Source: Malikia sp. (GTDB lineage: Bacteria; Pseudomonadota; Gammaproteobacteria; Burkholderiales; Burkholderiaceae_C). From it: a DNA stretch of 64,000 nucleotides. A model generated the notes under the pieces. That model saw only the letters and a program-made list of their open reading frames with translations, was not told where the DNA came from and made no database searches. Within the stretch, counting starts at the first letter, position 1. Every line of letters starts with the position of its first letter. The translations under genes were made by a program, and so were the position numbers. The stretch lies in assembly GCF_028687635.1 (NCBI RefSeq), contig NZ_JAQTZS010000001.1, positions 237,334 through 301,333 of the forward strand, given 5' to 3'. This document shows, in pieces, positions 21,321 through 29,519 of this stretch.

Positions 21321-22510
21321 GAACTGAGCGGCAAGCCTCGGGGTTCAGCCCGAGGTTCGAGCGATCAGGCCGGCACGGCCTGTAGTCAGCTGCACAGTTC
21401 ATACCCTATCATGTTTGCCGTGAACACCGCCACCAAGACCCTCCAGCTGCGCATCAAGGACAAGCACGCTCGCGTGCTGTGCCAGATGGCGCGAGAGGTC
21501 AATCAGGTGTTCAACTTCTGCAACGAAACCAGTGCCCGCGCCATCCGCGAGCGACGCCACTGGCTCAGTGGCTACGACCTGCAAAAGCTCACTGCCGGGT
21601 TCAGCCAGTGCGATGGCATCACCATTGGCAGTGGCACCGTGCAAGTCGTCTGCGCCGAATATGCCACCCGGCGCAAGCAGTTCAAACGCTCACGCCTGCA
21701 CTGGCGGGTGTCGAACCCCAAGTCATCGAAATACTCGCTGGGCTGGATACCGTTCAAGGGCGGTCATGTTCGCTACAAGGCAGGCCAGATCCACTTTGCA
21801 GGCCAAAAGTTCAGTCTGTGGGACAGCTACGGTTTGTCGGATTACGAGTTGCGTGCGGGATCGTTCAGCGAGGACAGCCGGGGTCGCTGGTACTTCAACG
21901 TGGCGGTGCAGGTGCCAGCAAAACCCAGCATAGGCACGGCAGCGGTGGGCATCGACTTGGGCCTGAAGGAAGCGGCCGTTTGTTCAGATAGCCAGCGCAT
22001 CGAAGGCCGCTGGTTTCGGCAGCATGAGTTGAAGCTGGTCAAGGCCCAGCGTGCGCGCAAGAAACGGCGCGTCAAGGCAATCCACGCCAGGATCAGAAAC
22101 CAGCGCAAGGACGCGCTGCACCAATTGAGCACCGCCTTGGTGCAACACAACGCCGCCATCTTCGTGGGCGACGTGGCCAGCGCCAAGCTGGTCAAGACCC
22201 AGATGGCCAAGTCCACGCTGGACGCGGGCTGGGCCATGTTCAAGACGATGTTGGAATACAAGTGCCATCAGGCCGGTGTCGTCTTCGAGGTCGTCAACGA
22301 AGCGTATTCAACCCAGACTTGTTCGTGCTGCGGGGCCATCCCCGCCAGCAGTCCGAAAGGTAAGGCAGGTCTTGGAATAAGAGAATGGGCTTGCAGCGAG
22401 TGCGCGACGGTCCACGACCGGGACGTGAACGCGGCCAGGAACATTCTCGCGGCGGGACATCGCCGTCTAGCAGTAGGAATCCCCGTCCTTTAGGGCGGGG
22501 AGGATGTCAA
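21321..22510 (+). mobile_element. TnpB-only IS200/IS605-type element, copy A
   Basis: Left end (GAACTGAGCGGCAAGCCTCGGGGTTCAGCCCGAGG...CAGGCCGGCACGGCCTG) shared with copy B; right-end hairpin CCCCGTCCTTTAGGGCGGGG then GATGTCAA shared by all three copies, then divergence. Confidence 0.82.
21411..22493 (+). CDS. tnpB: RNA-guided endonuclease TnpB family protein (OrfB), copy A
   Basis: GIDLGLKEAAV, zinc finger TCSCCGAIP...CSECATVHDRDVNAARNIL; FVGDV at the RuvC-II position. Confidence 0.93.
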   Translation: MFAVNTATKTLQLRIKDKHARVLCQMAREVNQVFNFCNETSARAIRERRHWLSGYDLQKLTAGFSQCDGITIGSGTVQVVCAEYATRRKQFKRSRLHWRVSNPKSSKYSLGWIPFKGGHVRYKAGQIHFAGQKFSLWDSYGLSDYELRAGSFSEDSRGRWYFNVAVQVPAKPSIGTAAVGIDLGLKEAAVCSDSQRIEGRWFRQHELKLVKAQRARKKRRVKAIHARIRNQRKDALHQLSTALVQHNAAIFVGDVASAKLVKTQMAKSTLDAGWAMFKTMLEYKCHQAGVVFEVVNEAYSTQTCSCCGAIPASSPKGKAGLGIREWACSECATVHDRDVNAARNILAAGHRRLAVGIPVL

Positions 22511-22654
22511 TGTCTTCGCGTGGACTAGCCGTACAGCTCAACACCACGCCGGTGCTGGTGTTGCGGTTTAAAGACCAGACGCCAAGTTGAGTACTGGCAG
22601 CGCATTGACGCCAAGCGCCGCACCCATCCGATTGATGAAACAATAAAAAATTGA
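22511..22654 (+). pseudogene. Frameshifted 3' remnant of a phosphomannomutase/phosphoglucomutase (AlgC-like) gene
   Basis: Open from the element end: SSRGLAVQLNTTPVLVLRFKDQTPS*, then shifted frame [33 protein letters not shown] is the C-terminal AlgC/PMM-PGM motif. Confidence 0.6.
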
Positions 22655-22664
22655 AAGAAAAATC

Positions 22665-23540
22665 ATGCCCGCCCCCATCCGCAAAGCCGTATTCCCGATC
22701 GCTGGCCTCGGCACCCGCTTTCTGCCCGCCACAAAGGCCAGCGCCAAGGAGATGCTGCCCGTGGTCGACAAGCCCTTGATCCAGTACGCGGTCGAGGAGG
22801 CCTACGCGGCCGGCATCCGCCAGATGATCTTTGTCACCGGTCGCACCAAGCGCAGCATCGAGGACCATTTCGACACCGCCTACGAGCTGGAAAGCGAACT
22901 CGAAGCGGCTGGCAAGACCGCGTTGCTGGAAGTGGCGCGCTCCATCGCGCCCGATGACATGACTTGTGTCTATGTGCGCCAACCGCGTGCCCTGGGCCTG
23001 GGCCATGCGGTGCTGTGTGCCCGCGAACTGGTGGGCAACGAGGCTTTTGCCGTGCTGCTGGCCGACGACCTGATGGTGGGCAAGCCACCCGTGATGGCTC
23101 AGATGGTGCAGCAGTACGCGCAATGGGGCGCCAGCCAGCTGGCGGTGCAGGACGTGCCGCGCGAACATACCCGGCGTTACGGCATCGTGTCGGGCACGGC
23201 CGTCGCGGACGATCTGGTCGACGTGACCGGCATTGTCGAGAAGCCCGCCCCCGAGCTCGCACCGACCACGCTGGCCGTGGCCGGCCGCTACATCCTGACG
23301 CCGGGCATCTTCCACGAACTCGAACGCCTGCCGCGCGGCGTGGGCGGCGAGATCCAGCTGACCGACGGCATTGCGCAGCTGCTGCGCCGCGAGAAGGTAT
23401 TCGCCTTCCGCTATGCTGGCACCCGCTACGACTGCGGCAGCAAGCTCGGCTTCCTGCAGGCCACGGTGGACCTGGGGCTGGAACACGATGAGGTAGGCGC
23501 CGACTTTGCAGCCTGGATGCAAGGACGTGAGCTGGTCTGA
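22665..23540 (+). CDS. galU: UTP-glucose-1-phosphate uridylyltransferase
   Basis: [40 protein letters not shown]. Confidence 0.95.
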   Translation: MPAPIRKAVFPIAGLGTRFLPATKASAKEMLPVVDKPLIQYAVEEAYAAGIRQMIFVTGRTKRSIEDHFDTAYELESELEAAGKTALLEVARSIAPDDMTCVYVRQPRALGLGHAVLCARELVGNEAFAVLLADDLMVGKPPVMAQMVQQYAQWGASQLAVQDVPREHTRRYGIVSGTAVADDLVDVTGIVEKPAPELAPTTLAVAGRYILTPGIFHELERLPRGVGGEIQLTDGIAQLLRREKVFAFRYAGTRYDCGSKLGFLQATVDLGLEHDEVGADFAAWMQGRELV

Positions 23541-25102
23541 TGCAGCACCCGACCAACGAACTCTGGCAAGCGCTGGAGCAGCAGGCCAGTGAATACGCCA
23601 GCGGCTTCGACCTGCGGCAGGCTTTTGCAACTCAGCCCGACCGTTTTGCTGCCTTGAGCCTGTCGGCCCCGCATCTGCGCGCCGACCTGTCGAAGAACCT
23701 GTGGGACAGGTCGGTCCTGTCGGGCTTGCTGGCCTTGGCGCAGTCCCGGGGCCTGGACGCCAGCCGCCACGCCTTGCTGGCTGGCGAGGTAGTCAACCCG
23801 ACGGAAAACCGCCCCGCCCTGCACGCCTGGCTGCGCATGTATCACGCGCAGGCCACCGACCACGAGTGGGGTCAGGGCCTGCACGACATGCTGGCGCTGG
23901 CCGAGGCTTTGCGCGCCGACCCCGAGGTGGACGACCTGGTGCATATCGGCATCGGCGGCTCGGGCCTGGGGCCGGAAATGGCCTTGCAGGCACTGCAGCC
24001 TTTCAAGACCTGCCGCCAGCGCATCCATGTGGTCAGCAATCTGGATGGCCACGATCTGCACCAGACCTTGCAAGGGCTGCAACCGGCGCGCACGCGCTTT
24101 GTGGTGGCATCCAAGTCCTGGTCCACTACCGAAACCCTGCGCAATGCCCGCTCCGCCTGGGACTGGTGCGTGGCGGGTGGGCTGGACGCGCCGGGGCGGC
24201 ACTTCATTGCCGTGACATCGCGTCCGGAACGTGCCGCAGCCATGGGCTATGCCCAGTTGCTGCACCTGCCCGAGGGGGTGGGTGGGCGCTTTTCACTCTG
24301 GTCGGCCGTGGGGCTGCCCTTGGCAGTGGCCATTGGTGCCGGAGGCTTCGGGCAGCTGCTGCGCGGCGCCGCCGAGATGGACGAGCATTTTGCACAGGCT
24401 CCGCTGCATGCCAACTTGCCGGTCTGGCTGGGCCTGCTGGATGTCTGGAACAGCACGTTCCTGAACCTGGGCAGCCGCTGCGTGGTGCCCTATCACCACG
24501 GCTTGCGCCGCCTGCCGGCCTACCTGCAGCAGCTGGAGATGGAGAGCAACGGCAAGCGGGTCGATACCCAGGGCCAGCCCCTGCCTTGGCCGACCACCAC
24601 CGCGCTGTGGGGCGAGGTGGGCAGCAACAGCCAGCATGCCTTCTTCCAGTGGCTGCACCAAGGCAGCCAGCGCGTGCCGACCGAGCTGCTGCTGGTGCGC
24701 CGCCCGGCTCATGACCTGGACGGCCACCACGACGCGCTGCTGGCCAACGGCCTGGCGCAAGCCCAGGCGTTGATGCTGGGCGCGCAGGCCGGCGCTGACC
24801 AGCTGGCGGGCCACCAGGACTTCCCCGGCAACCGCCCCAGCACGGTCCTGCTGCTGGAAGCACTGAGCCCCGCCAGCCTGGGCGCCTTGCTGGCCCTGTA
24901 CGAGCACCGCGTGTTCGTCGCCGGGGTGGTTTGGGGCATCAACAGCTTCGACCAGTGGGGCGTGGAGCTGGGCAAGACCCTGGCCCGCGATCTGGAACCT
25001 CGACTGGCCAGCGGTGACACCGCCGGGTTGGATGGGTCTACGGCGGGGTTGGTGGGGTGGGTGGGGTGGGTGCGGGAAGCTGTCGTTTCATTTTCTGAAT
25101 GA
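23540..25102 (+). CDS. pgi: Glucose-6-phosphate isomerase
   Basis: VHIGIGGSGLGPEMALQAL; GVVWGINSFDQWGVELGK. Confidence 0.95.
   Translation: MQHPTNELWQALEQQASEYASGFDLRQAFATQPDRFAALSLSAPHLRADLSKNLWDRSVLSGLLALAQSRGLDASRHALLAGEVVNPTENRPALHAWLRMYHAQATDHEWGQGLHDMLALAEALRADPEVDDLVHIGIGGSGLGPEMALQALQPFKTCRQRIHVVSNLDGHDLHQTLQGLQPARTRFVVASKSWSTTETLRNARSAWDWCVAGGLDAPGRHFIAVTSRPERAAAMGYAQLLHLPEGVGGRFSLWSAVGLPLAVAIGAGGFGQLLRGAAEMDEHFAQAPLHANLPVWLGLLDVWNSTFLNLGSRCVVPYHHGLRRLPAYLQQLEMESNGKRVDTQGQPLPWPTTTALWGEVGSNSQHAFFQWLHQGSQRVPTELLLVRRPAHDLDGHHDALLANGLAQAQALMLGAQAGADQLAGHQDFPGNRPSTVLLLEALSPASLGALLALYEHRVFVAGVVWGINSFDQWGVELGKTLARDLEPRLASGDTAGLDGSTAGLVGWVGWVREAVVSFSE
25054..25070 (+). other. Potential G-quadruplex GGGGTGGGTGGGGTGGG at the pgi 3' end
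   Basis: Four G-runs of at least 3 with single-T loops; in-frame 9-nt tandem repeat encoding GWVGWV. Confidence 0.7.
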
Positions 25103-25617
25103 CCACCCCTGCCAGCCCCTGGCTGTCCCCCGAGCAGTTCAGCCAGTCCTGTGCTGCCCTGCCTCTGGTGTCGCTGGACTTTTGCCTGCTGCGCCCCGGC
25201 ATGGCCGGTCCCGAGCTGCTGCTGGGCCTGCGGAACAACCGTCCGGCCCAGGGCTGGTGGTTCACGCCGGGCGGACGCATCCGCAAGAACGAGTCGCTGG
25301 CCAGCGCCAGCGCCCGCATCGCGCTCGATGAGCTGGGCCTGCCCGCCACCGCCCTGCCTCGCACGCGGCTGATGGGCGCTTGGGACCATTGCTACCCGGA
25401 CAGCGCCTTCGACCCGGCCGTATCGACCCATTACGTGAATCTGCCGCACTGGCTGGCCCTGTCAACCGACGAGGCCGCAGCGCTGACGCTGCCGCAGGGG
25501 CCGGATCAGCAGCATGTCCGCTGGCAGTGGCTGCCGCTGGACCAGGCAGCGCGGGATGAATCAGTCCACCCCTATGTGCGCGTCTATGCGCAGTGGTTGC
25601 GGGACAAGACCAGCTGA
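25099..25617 (+). CDS. gmm: Nudix hydrolase, GDP-mannose mannosyl hydrolase-like
   Basis: GWWFTPGGRIRKNESLASASARIALDELG. Confidence 0.8.
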   Translation: MTTPASPWLSPEQFSQSCAALPLVSLDFCLLRPGMAGPELLLGLRNNRPAQGWWFTPGGRIRKNESLASASARIALDELGLPATALPRTRLMGAWDHCYPDSAFDPAVSTHYVNLPHWLALSTDEAAALTLPQGPDQQHVRWQWLPLDQAARDESVHPYVRVYAQWLRDKTS

Positions 25618-25763
25618 TCGCGGCTAGCTGGCGATTTCGACTGGCGATTTGATTTTCTGGTGACCGAAAATGGCGCAGTCGACCTGCGCCGCAGTTCGTC
25701 GACCCTTGGCCTGTGGGAGGATTCCCGCTGCAGCCGATCAAGATATGTGTTTTTTAGGAATCG

Positions 25764-26201
25764 ATGCAAAACATCCTCACGCTCTGCATCGGCAATATCT
25801 GCCGCAGCCCGCTGGCCGAGGTGCTGCTCGCGCGCGAACTGCCCCAGCACCGCGTCTGGTCGGCCGGGCTGTCGGCCATGGTCGGCTGGCAGGCCGACCC
25901 CACCTCGCTGCGAATCGCGCAGGAACAAGGCCTTGACCTGTCCGCCCACCGCGCGCAACAGGTCACCCGCATCATGTGCCAGCAGGCCGACGTCATCCTG
26001 GTGATGGAACAAAGCCACAAGGCGCTGCTGGAACAGCAGTTCCCAGCCGTGCGCGGCAAGGTGTTCCGCCTCGGTCATATCGGCAACTTCGAGATCGCCG
26101 ACCCCTACCGCCAGCCACGCGAAGCCTTCGACGCCGCCTGGGCCGCGATCGCCCGTGGCGTGGCCGACTGGGCTCCGCGCATCCGCCAGCTCAGCGCCTG
26201 A
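25764..26201 (+). CDS. Low-molecular-weight protein tyrosine phosphatase (Wzb/Etp-like)
   Basis: ILTLCIGNICRSPLAEVLL; DPYRQPREAFDAA. Confidence 0.9.
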   Translation: MQNILTLCIGNICRSPLAEVLLARELPQHRVWSAGLSAMVGWQADPTSLRIAQEQGLDLSAHRAQQVTRIMCQQADVILVMEQSHKALLEQQFPAVRGKVFRLGHIGNFEIADPYRQPREAFDAAWAAIARGVADWAPRIRQLSA

Positions 26202-26225
26202 ATCGTTCACAACACTCACTACTGA

Positions 26226-27647
26226 ATGACAATCCCCATGCAACTGTTACCCGTGATCATGGCTGGCGGTTCCGGCACCCGTCTGTGGCCGCTGTCGCGC
26301 GAGTTGTTTCCCAAGCAGTTCCTCGCGCTCGATGGCCAGCGCTCGATGTTGCAGGCCACCGTGGCCCGCCTGGACGGCCTGACCAGCGCGCAGCCGCTGG
26401 TGATCTGCAACGAGGCGCACCGCTTCCTGGTCGCCGAGCAGCTGCGCCAGATCGAGGCCCTGGGCCACAACATCCTGCTGGAGCCCGCCGGACGCAACAC
26501 CGCGCCCGCCGTCGCGCTGGCAGCACTGCACGCCACGGCCGATGGCACCGATCCGCTGCTGCTGGTGCTGGCGGCCGACCATGTGATCCAGGACACCTCG
26601 GCTTTCCAGGCCGCCGTGCGCCGCGCGCTGCCGCTGGCCGAGGCCGGCTCGCTGGTGACCTTTGGCATCGTTGCGCGCCAGCCGGAAACCGGCTATGGCT
26701 ACATCAAGCGTGGCACAGCGGTAGCCGATGGCGCCTGGGCGGTCGAGCGCTTTGTCGAGAAGCCGGCGCTCGAACTGGCCCAACAGTATGTCGCCAGCGG
26801 TGACTACGACTGGAACAGCGGCATGTTCCTGTTCCGCGCCAGTCGCTATCTGGAAGAACTGGAACGCCACCGCCCCGACATCCTGGCCGCTTGCCGTGCC
26901 GCCTTCGCGCAGCCGCAGAGCGACCTCGACTTCGTGCGCGTCAATGAGGCCGCCTTCAAGGCCTGCCCCGACGAGTCGATCGACTACGCGGTGATGGAAC
27001 CCACCGATGCCGCCGTGGTGGTGCCGATGGACGCCGGCTGGAGCGACGTCGGCGCCTTCGCCGCGCTGTGGGAGGTGCTGCCGCACGACGCCGACGGCAA
27101 TGTGCACCGTGGCGACGTGATCAGCCACGACAGCAGCAACAACCTGGTGTTTGCCGAGAACGCGCTGGTCGCCACCGTGGGCTTGAGCGACCATGTGGTC
27201 GTCCAGACCAAGGACGCGGTGATGGTGGCGCCGCGCGAGCGGGTCAGCGAGGTCAAGCAGATCGTGGCCCGGCTCAAGGCCAGCGGTCGCAACGAGCACC
27301 AGATCCACCGCGAGGTCTACCGCCCCTGGGGCCAGTACGACAGCATCGACAACGGCTCGCGCTACCAGGTCAAGCGCATCACGGTCAAGCCGGGCCAGAA
27401 GTTGTCGGTGCAGATGCACCACCACCGCGCCGAGCACTGGATCGTGGTTTCAGGTACCGCGCGGGTCACGCTCGATGGCCAGCAGCGCCTGCTGACGGAA
27501 AACGAATCGATCTACCTGCCGGTCGGGTCGGTCCACGCGCTAGAGAACCCGGGCAAGATCCCGCTGGAGCTGATCGAGGTCCAGGTCGGCAGCTACCTGG
27601 GCGAGGATGACATCGTGCGCTTCGAGGACCGCTACGGGCGGGCGTGA
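26226..27647 (+). CDS. manC: Mannose-1-phosphate guanylyltransferase/mannose-6-phosphate isomerase
   Basis: [30 protein letters not shown]-terminal cupin [47 protein letters not shown]. Confidence 0.95.
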   Translation: MTIPMQLLPVIMAGGSGTRLWPLSRELFPKQFLALDGQRSMLQATVARLDGLTSAQPLVICNEAHRFLVAEQLRQIEALGHNILLEPAGRNTAPAVALAALHATADGTDPLLLVLAADHVIQDTSAFQAAVRRALPLAEAGSLVTFGIVARQPETGYGYIKRGTAVADGAWAVERFVEKPALELAQQYVASGDYDWNSGMFLFRASRYLEELERHRPDILAACRAAFAQPQSDLDFVRVNEAAFKACPDESIDYAVMEPTDAAVVVPMDAGWSDVGAFAALWEVLPHDADGNVHRGDVISHDSSNNLVFAENALVATVGLSDHVVVQTKDAVMVAPRERVSEVKQIVARLKASGRNEHQIHREVYRPWGQYDSIDNGSRYQVKRITVKPGQKLSVQMHHHRAEHWIVVSGTARVTLDGQQRLLTENESIYLPVGSVHALENPGKIPLELIEVQVGSYLGEDDIVRFEDRYGRA

Positions 27648-27660
27648 GGCGACACCAGCC

Positions 27661-27995
27661 TCAGTGCAAGGCCGCCAAGGCGGCCTCGGGTAGCCTGTCC
27701 AGCAGTTTAACCAGCGCTTTGGCTGCACCCGTCGGGCTACGTTTGCCTTGTTCCCAGTTGCGGAGGTATCGAGTGGAACATCGATCCGCTCGGCAAACTC
27801 CGCCTGGCTGAACCCCAGGCGCTTGCGAGCACGCCGCGAGAACTTGGCAGCGTCCTGCATCGCCAGGGCTTCGTGAGCAGCTTTGTGCAAGGCAAGTTCC
27901 TTCTCTGTCGTGGCATCCACGCGAGCCGCGTCGATGCGTCCCAATGACAAAGAGCTTGGGACGGCAGGGTCAATCGTCATCCGTACCTGCTTCAT
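27661..27995 (-). pseudogene. HTH (XRE-type) antitoxin of a BrnT-like module, frameshifted
   Basis: MKQVRMTIDPAVPSSLS...RKRLGFSQAEFAERIDVPLDT then the other frame YLRNWEQGKRSPTGAAKALVKLLDRLPEAALAALH*; one missing nucleotide near 27765 accounts for it. Confidence 0.75.
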
Positions 27996-28114
27996 ATTGT
28001 CTGACCTCACGTTGGTTGGCCTTTCGTGCCGAAATGATGCGCACCACATCGCGACGAGGCGTGTAGACCAGTACGAATAGGCGATTTTCTATTTTGCCCA
28101 TCAACTGATAGCCC
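27970..28114 (-). pseudogene. BrnT-like toxin, 5'-truncated by the TnpB element
   Basis: Minus-strand C-terminus GYQLMGKIENRLFVLVYTPRRDVVRIISARKANQREVRQYEAGTDDD* open into the left end of copy B. Confidence 0.72.
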
Positions 28115-29323
28115 GAACTGAGCGGCAAGCCTCGGGGTTCAGCCCGAGGTTCGAGCGATCAGGCCGGCACGGCCCGTGGTCCGCTGCGCGGTTCCATGCC
28201 CTATGATATTCGCCGTGAACACGACCAAGACCCTCCGGCTGCGCCTGAAGGACAAGCACGCCCGCGTGCTGCGTCAGATGGCGCGCGAGGTCAATCAGGT
28301 CTGGAACCACATCAACGAAATCTCCGCCCGGGCCGCACGCCCTTTCTCGGGCCAGCCGCGCTACCTCTCGGGCTACGACCTGCAAAAGCTCACGGCCGGC
28401 TTCAGCCAGTGTGAGGGCATCTCGGTCGGCAGTGGCACCGTGCAGGTGGTCTGTGCGGAATACGCCACCCGGCGCAGGCAGTTCAAGAAGATCCGCCTGA
28501 ACTGGCGCGTCTCGAATCCGAAATCATCCAAGTATTCGCTGGGCTGGATTCCGTTCAAGATCGGCCACGCCCGCTACAAGGCCGGCCAGATCCAGTTCGC
28601 CGGCCACAAGTTCGGCTTGTGGGACAGCTACGGCCTGGCGGACCACGAACTCCGCAGCGGCTCGTTCAGCGAGGACAGCCGGGGCCGCTGGTACTTGAAT
28701 GTCGCCGTCGAGATCCCGGAACTCGTCGGTCCGCGCCTGCCCGGCCCGACCGCCAGCGTCGGCATCGACCTGGGCCTGAAGGACTGCGCCACCACCTCGG
28801 ACGGACAGAGACTCGAAGGTCGCTGGTTCAGGGCGCAGGAGTACAAGCTCGCCACCGCCCAGCGGGCGAGAAAGAAACGCCGCGTCAAGGCGATCCACGC
28901 CAGGATCGCCAACCAGCGCAAGGACGCGCTGCACCAGTTCAGCACCGCCCTGGTGAAAGAGCACGCCGCCATCTTCGTGGGCGACGTGGCCAGCGCCAAG
29001 CTGGTCAAGACAAGAATGGCCAAATCCACGCTCGACGCGGGCTGGACCATGTTGAAGACGATGTTGGAGTACAAGAGCCATCAGGCCGGTGTCGTCTTCG
29101 AGGAAGTGAACGAAGCGTATTCCACCCAGACTTGCTCGTGCTGCGGGGCCATTCCCGCCAGCAGTCCGAAAGGTAGAGCCGGCCTTGGAATAAGGGAATG
29201 GGCCTGCAGCGCCTGCGCCACGGTCCACGACCGGGACGTCAACGCGGCCAGGAACATTCTCGCGGCCGGACATGGCCGTCTCGCAGGAGGAATCCCCGTC
29301 CTTTAGGGCGGGGAGGATGTCAA
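28115..29323 (+). mobile_element. TnpB-only IS200/IS605-type element, copy B
   Basis: Same left end and right-end hairpin plus GATGTCAA as copy A; flanks unrelated. Confidence 0.82.
28203..29306 (+). CDS. tnpB: RNA-guided endonuclease TnpB family protein, copy B
   Basis: GIDLGLKDCATTSDG, FVGDVASAKLVKTRMAKSTLDAGWTM, TCSCCGAIP...CSACATVHDRDVNAARNIL. Confidence 0.93.
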   Translation: MIFAVNTTKTLRLRLKDKHARVLRQMAREVNQVWNHINEISARAARPFSGQPRYLSGYDLQKLTAGFSQCEGISVGSGTVQVVCAEYATRRRQFKKIRLNWRVSNPKSSKYSLGWIPFKIGHARYKAGQIQFAGHKFGLWDSYGLADHELRSGSFSEDSRGRWYLNVAVEIPELVGPRLPGPTASVGIDLGLKDCATTSDGQRLEGRWFRAQEYKLATAQRARKKRRVKAIHARIANQRKDALHQFSTALVKEHAAIFVGDVASAKLVKTRMAKSTLDAGWTMLKTMLEYKSHQAGVVFEEVNEAYSTQTCSCCGAIPASSPKGRAGLGIREWACSACATVHDRDVNAARNILAAGHGRLAGGIPVL

Positions 29324-29474
29324 CGAGAACCAGTCGATCTACCTGCCGGTGGGCGCGGTCCATGCGCTGGAGAACCCGGGCAAGATCCCGCTGGAGCTGA
29401 TCGAGGTCCAGGTCGGCAGCTACCTGGGCGAGGATGACATCGTGCGCTTCGAGGACCGCTACGGGCGGGCGTGA
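29324..29474 (+). pseudogene. 3' remnant (about 50 codons) of a second manC copy
   Basis: [49 protein letters not shown], repeats the manC tail at 27497-27647. Confidence 0.9.
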
Positions 29475-29519
29475 GGGCTGACGGTCCTGCGCCGGTAAAC
29501 TCGGAACTTCGTCGGCGCC

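Noticed and set aside
28176-29306. Missing tnpA as evidence of a domesticated TnpB system
   Set aside because: TnpB-only elements are common and can be mobilised in trans; absence within 64 kb is not evidence of exaptation.
21321-29323. Possible TAM deduced from left flanks (TTGAC near copy A, CTGAT near copy B)
   Set aside because: Their distances to the shared left-end sequence differ and the flanks do not otherwise align, so no TAM can be called from these copies.
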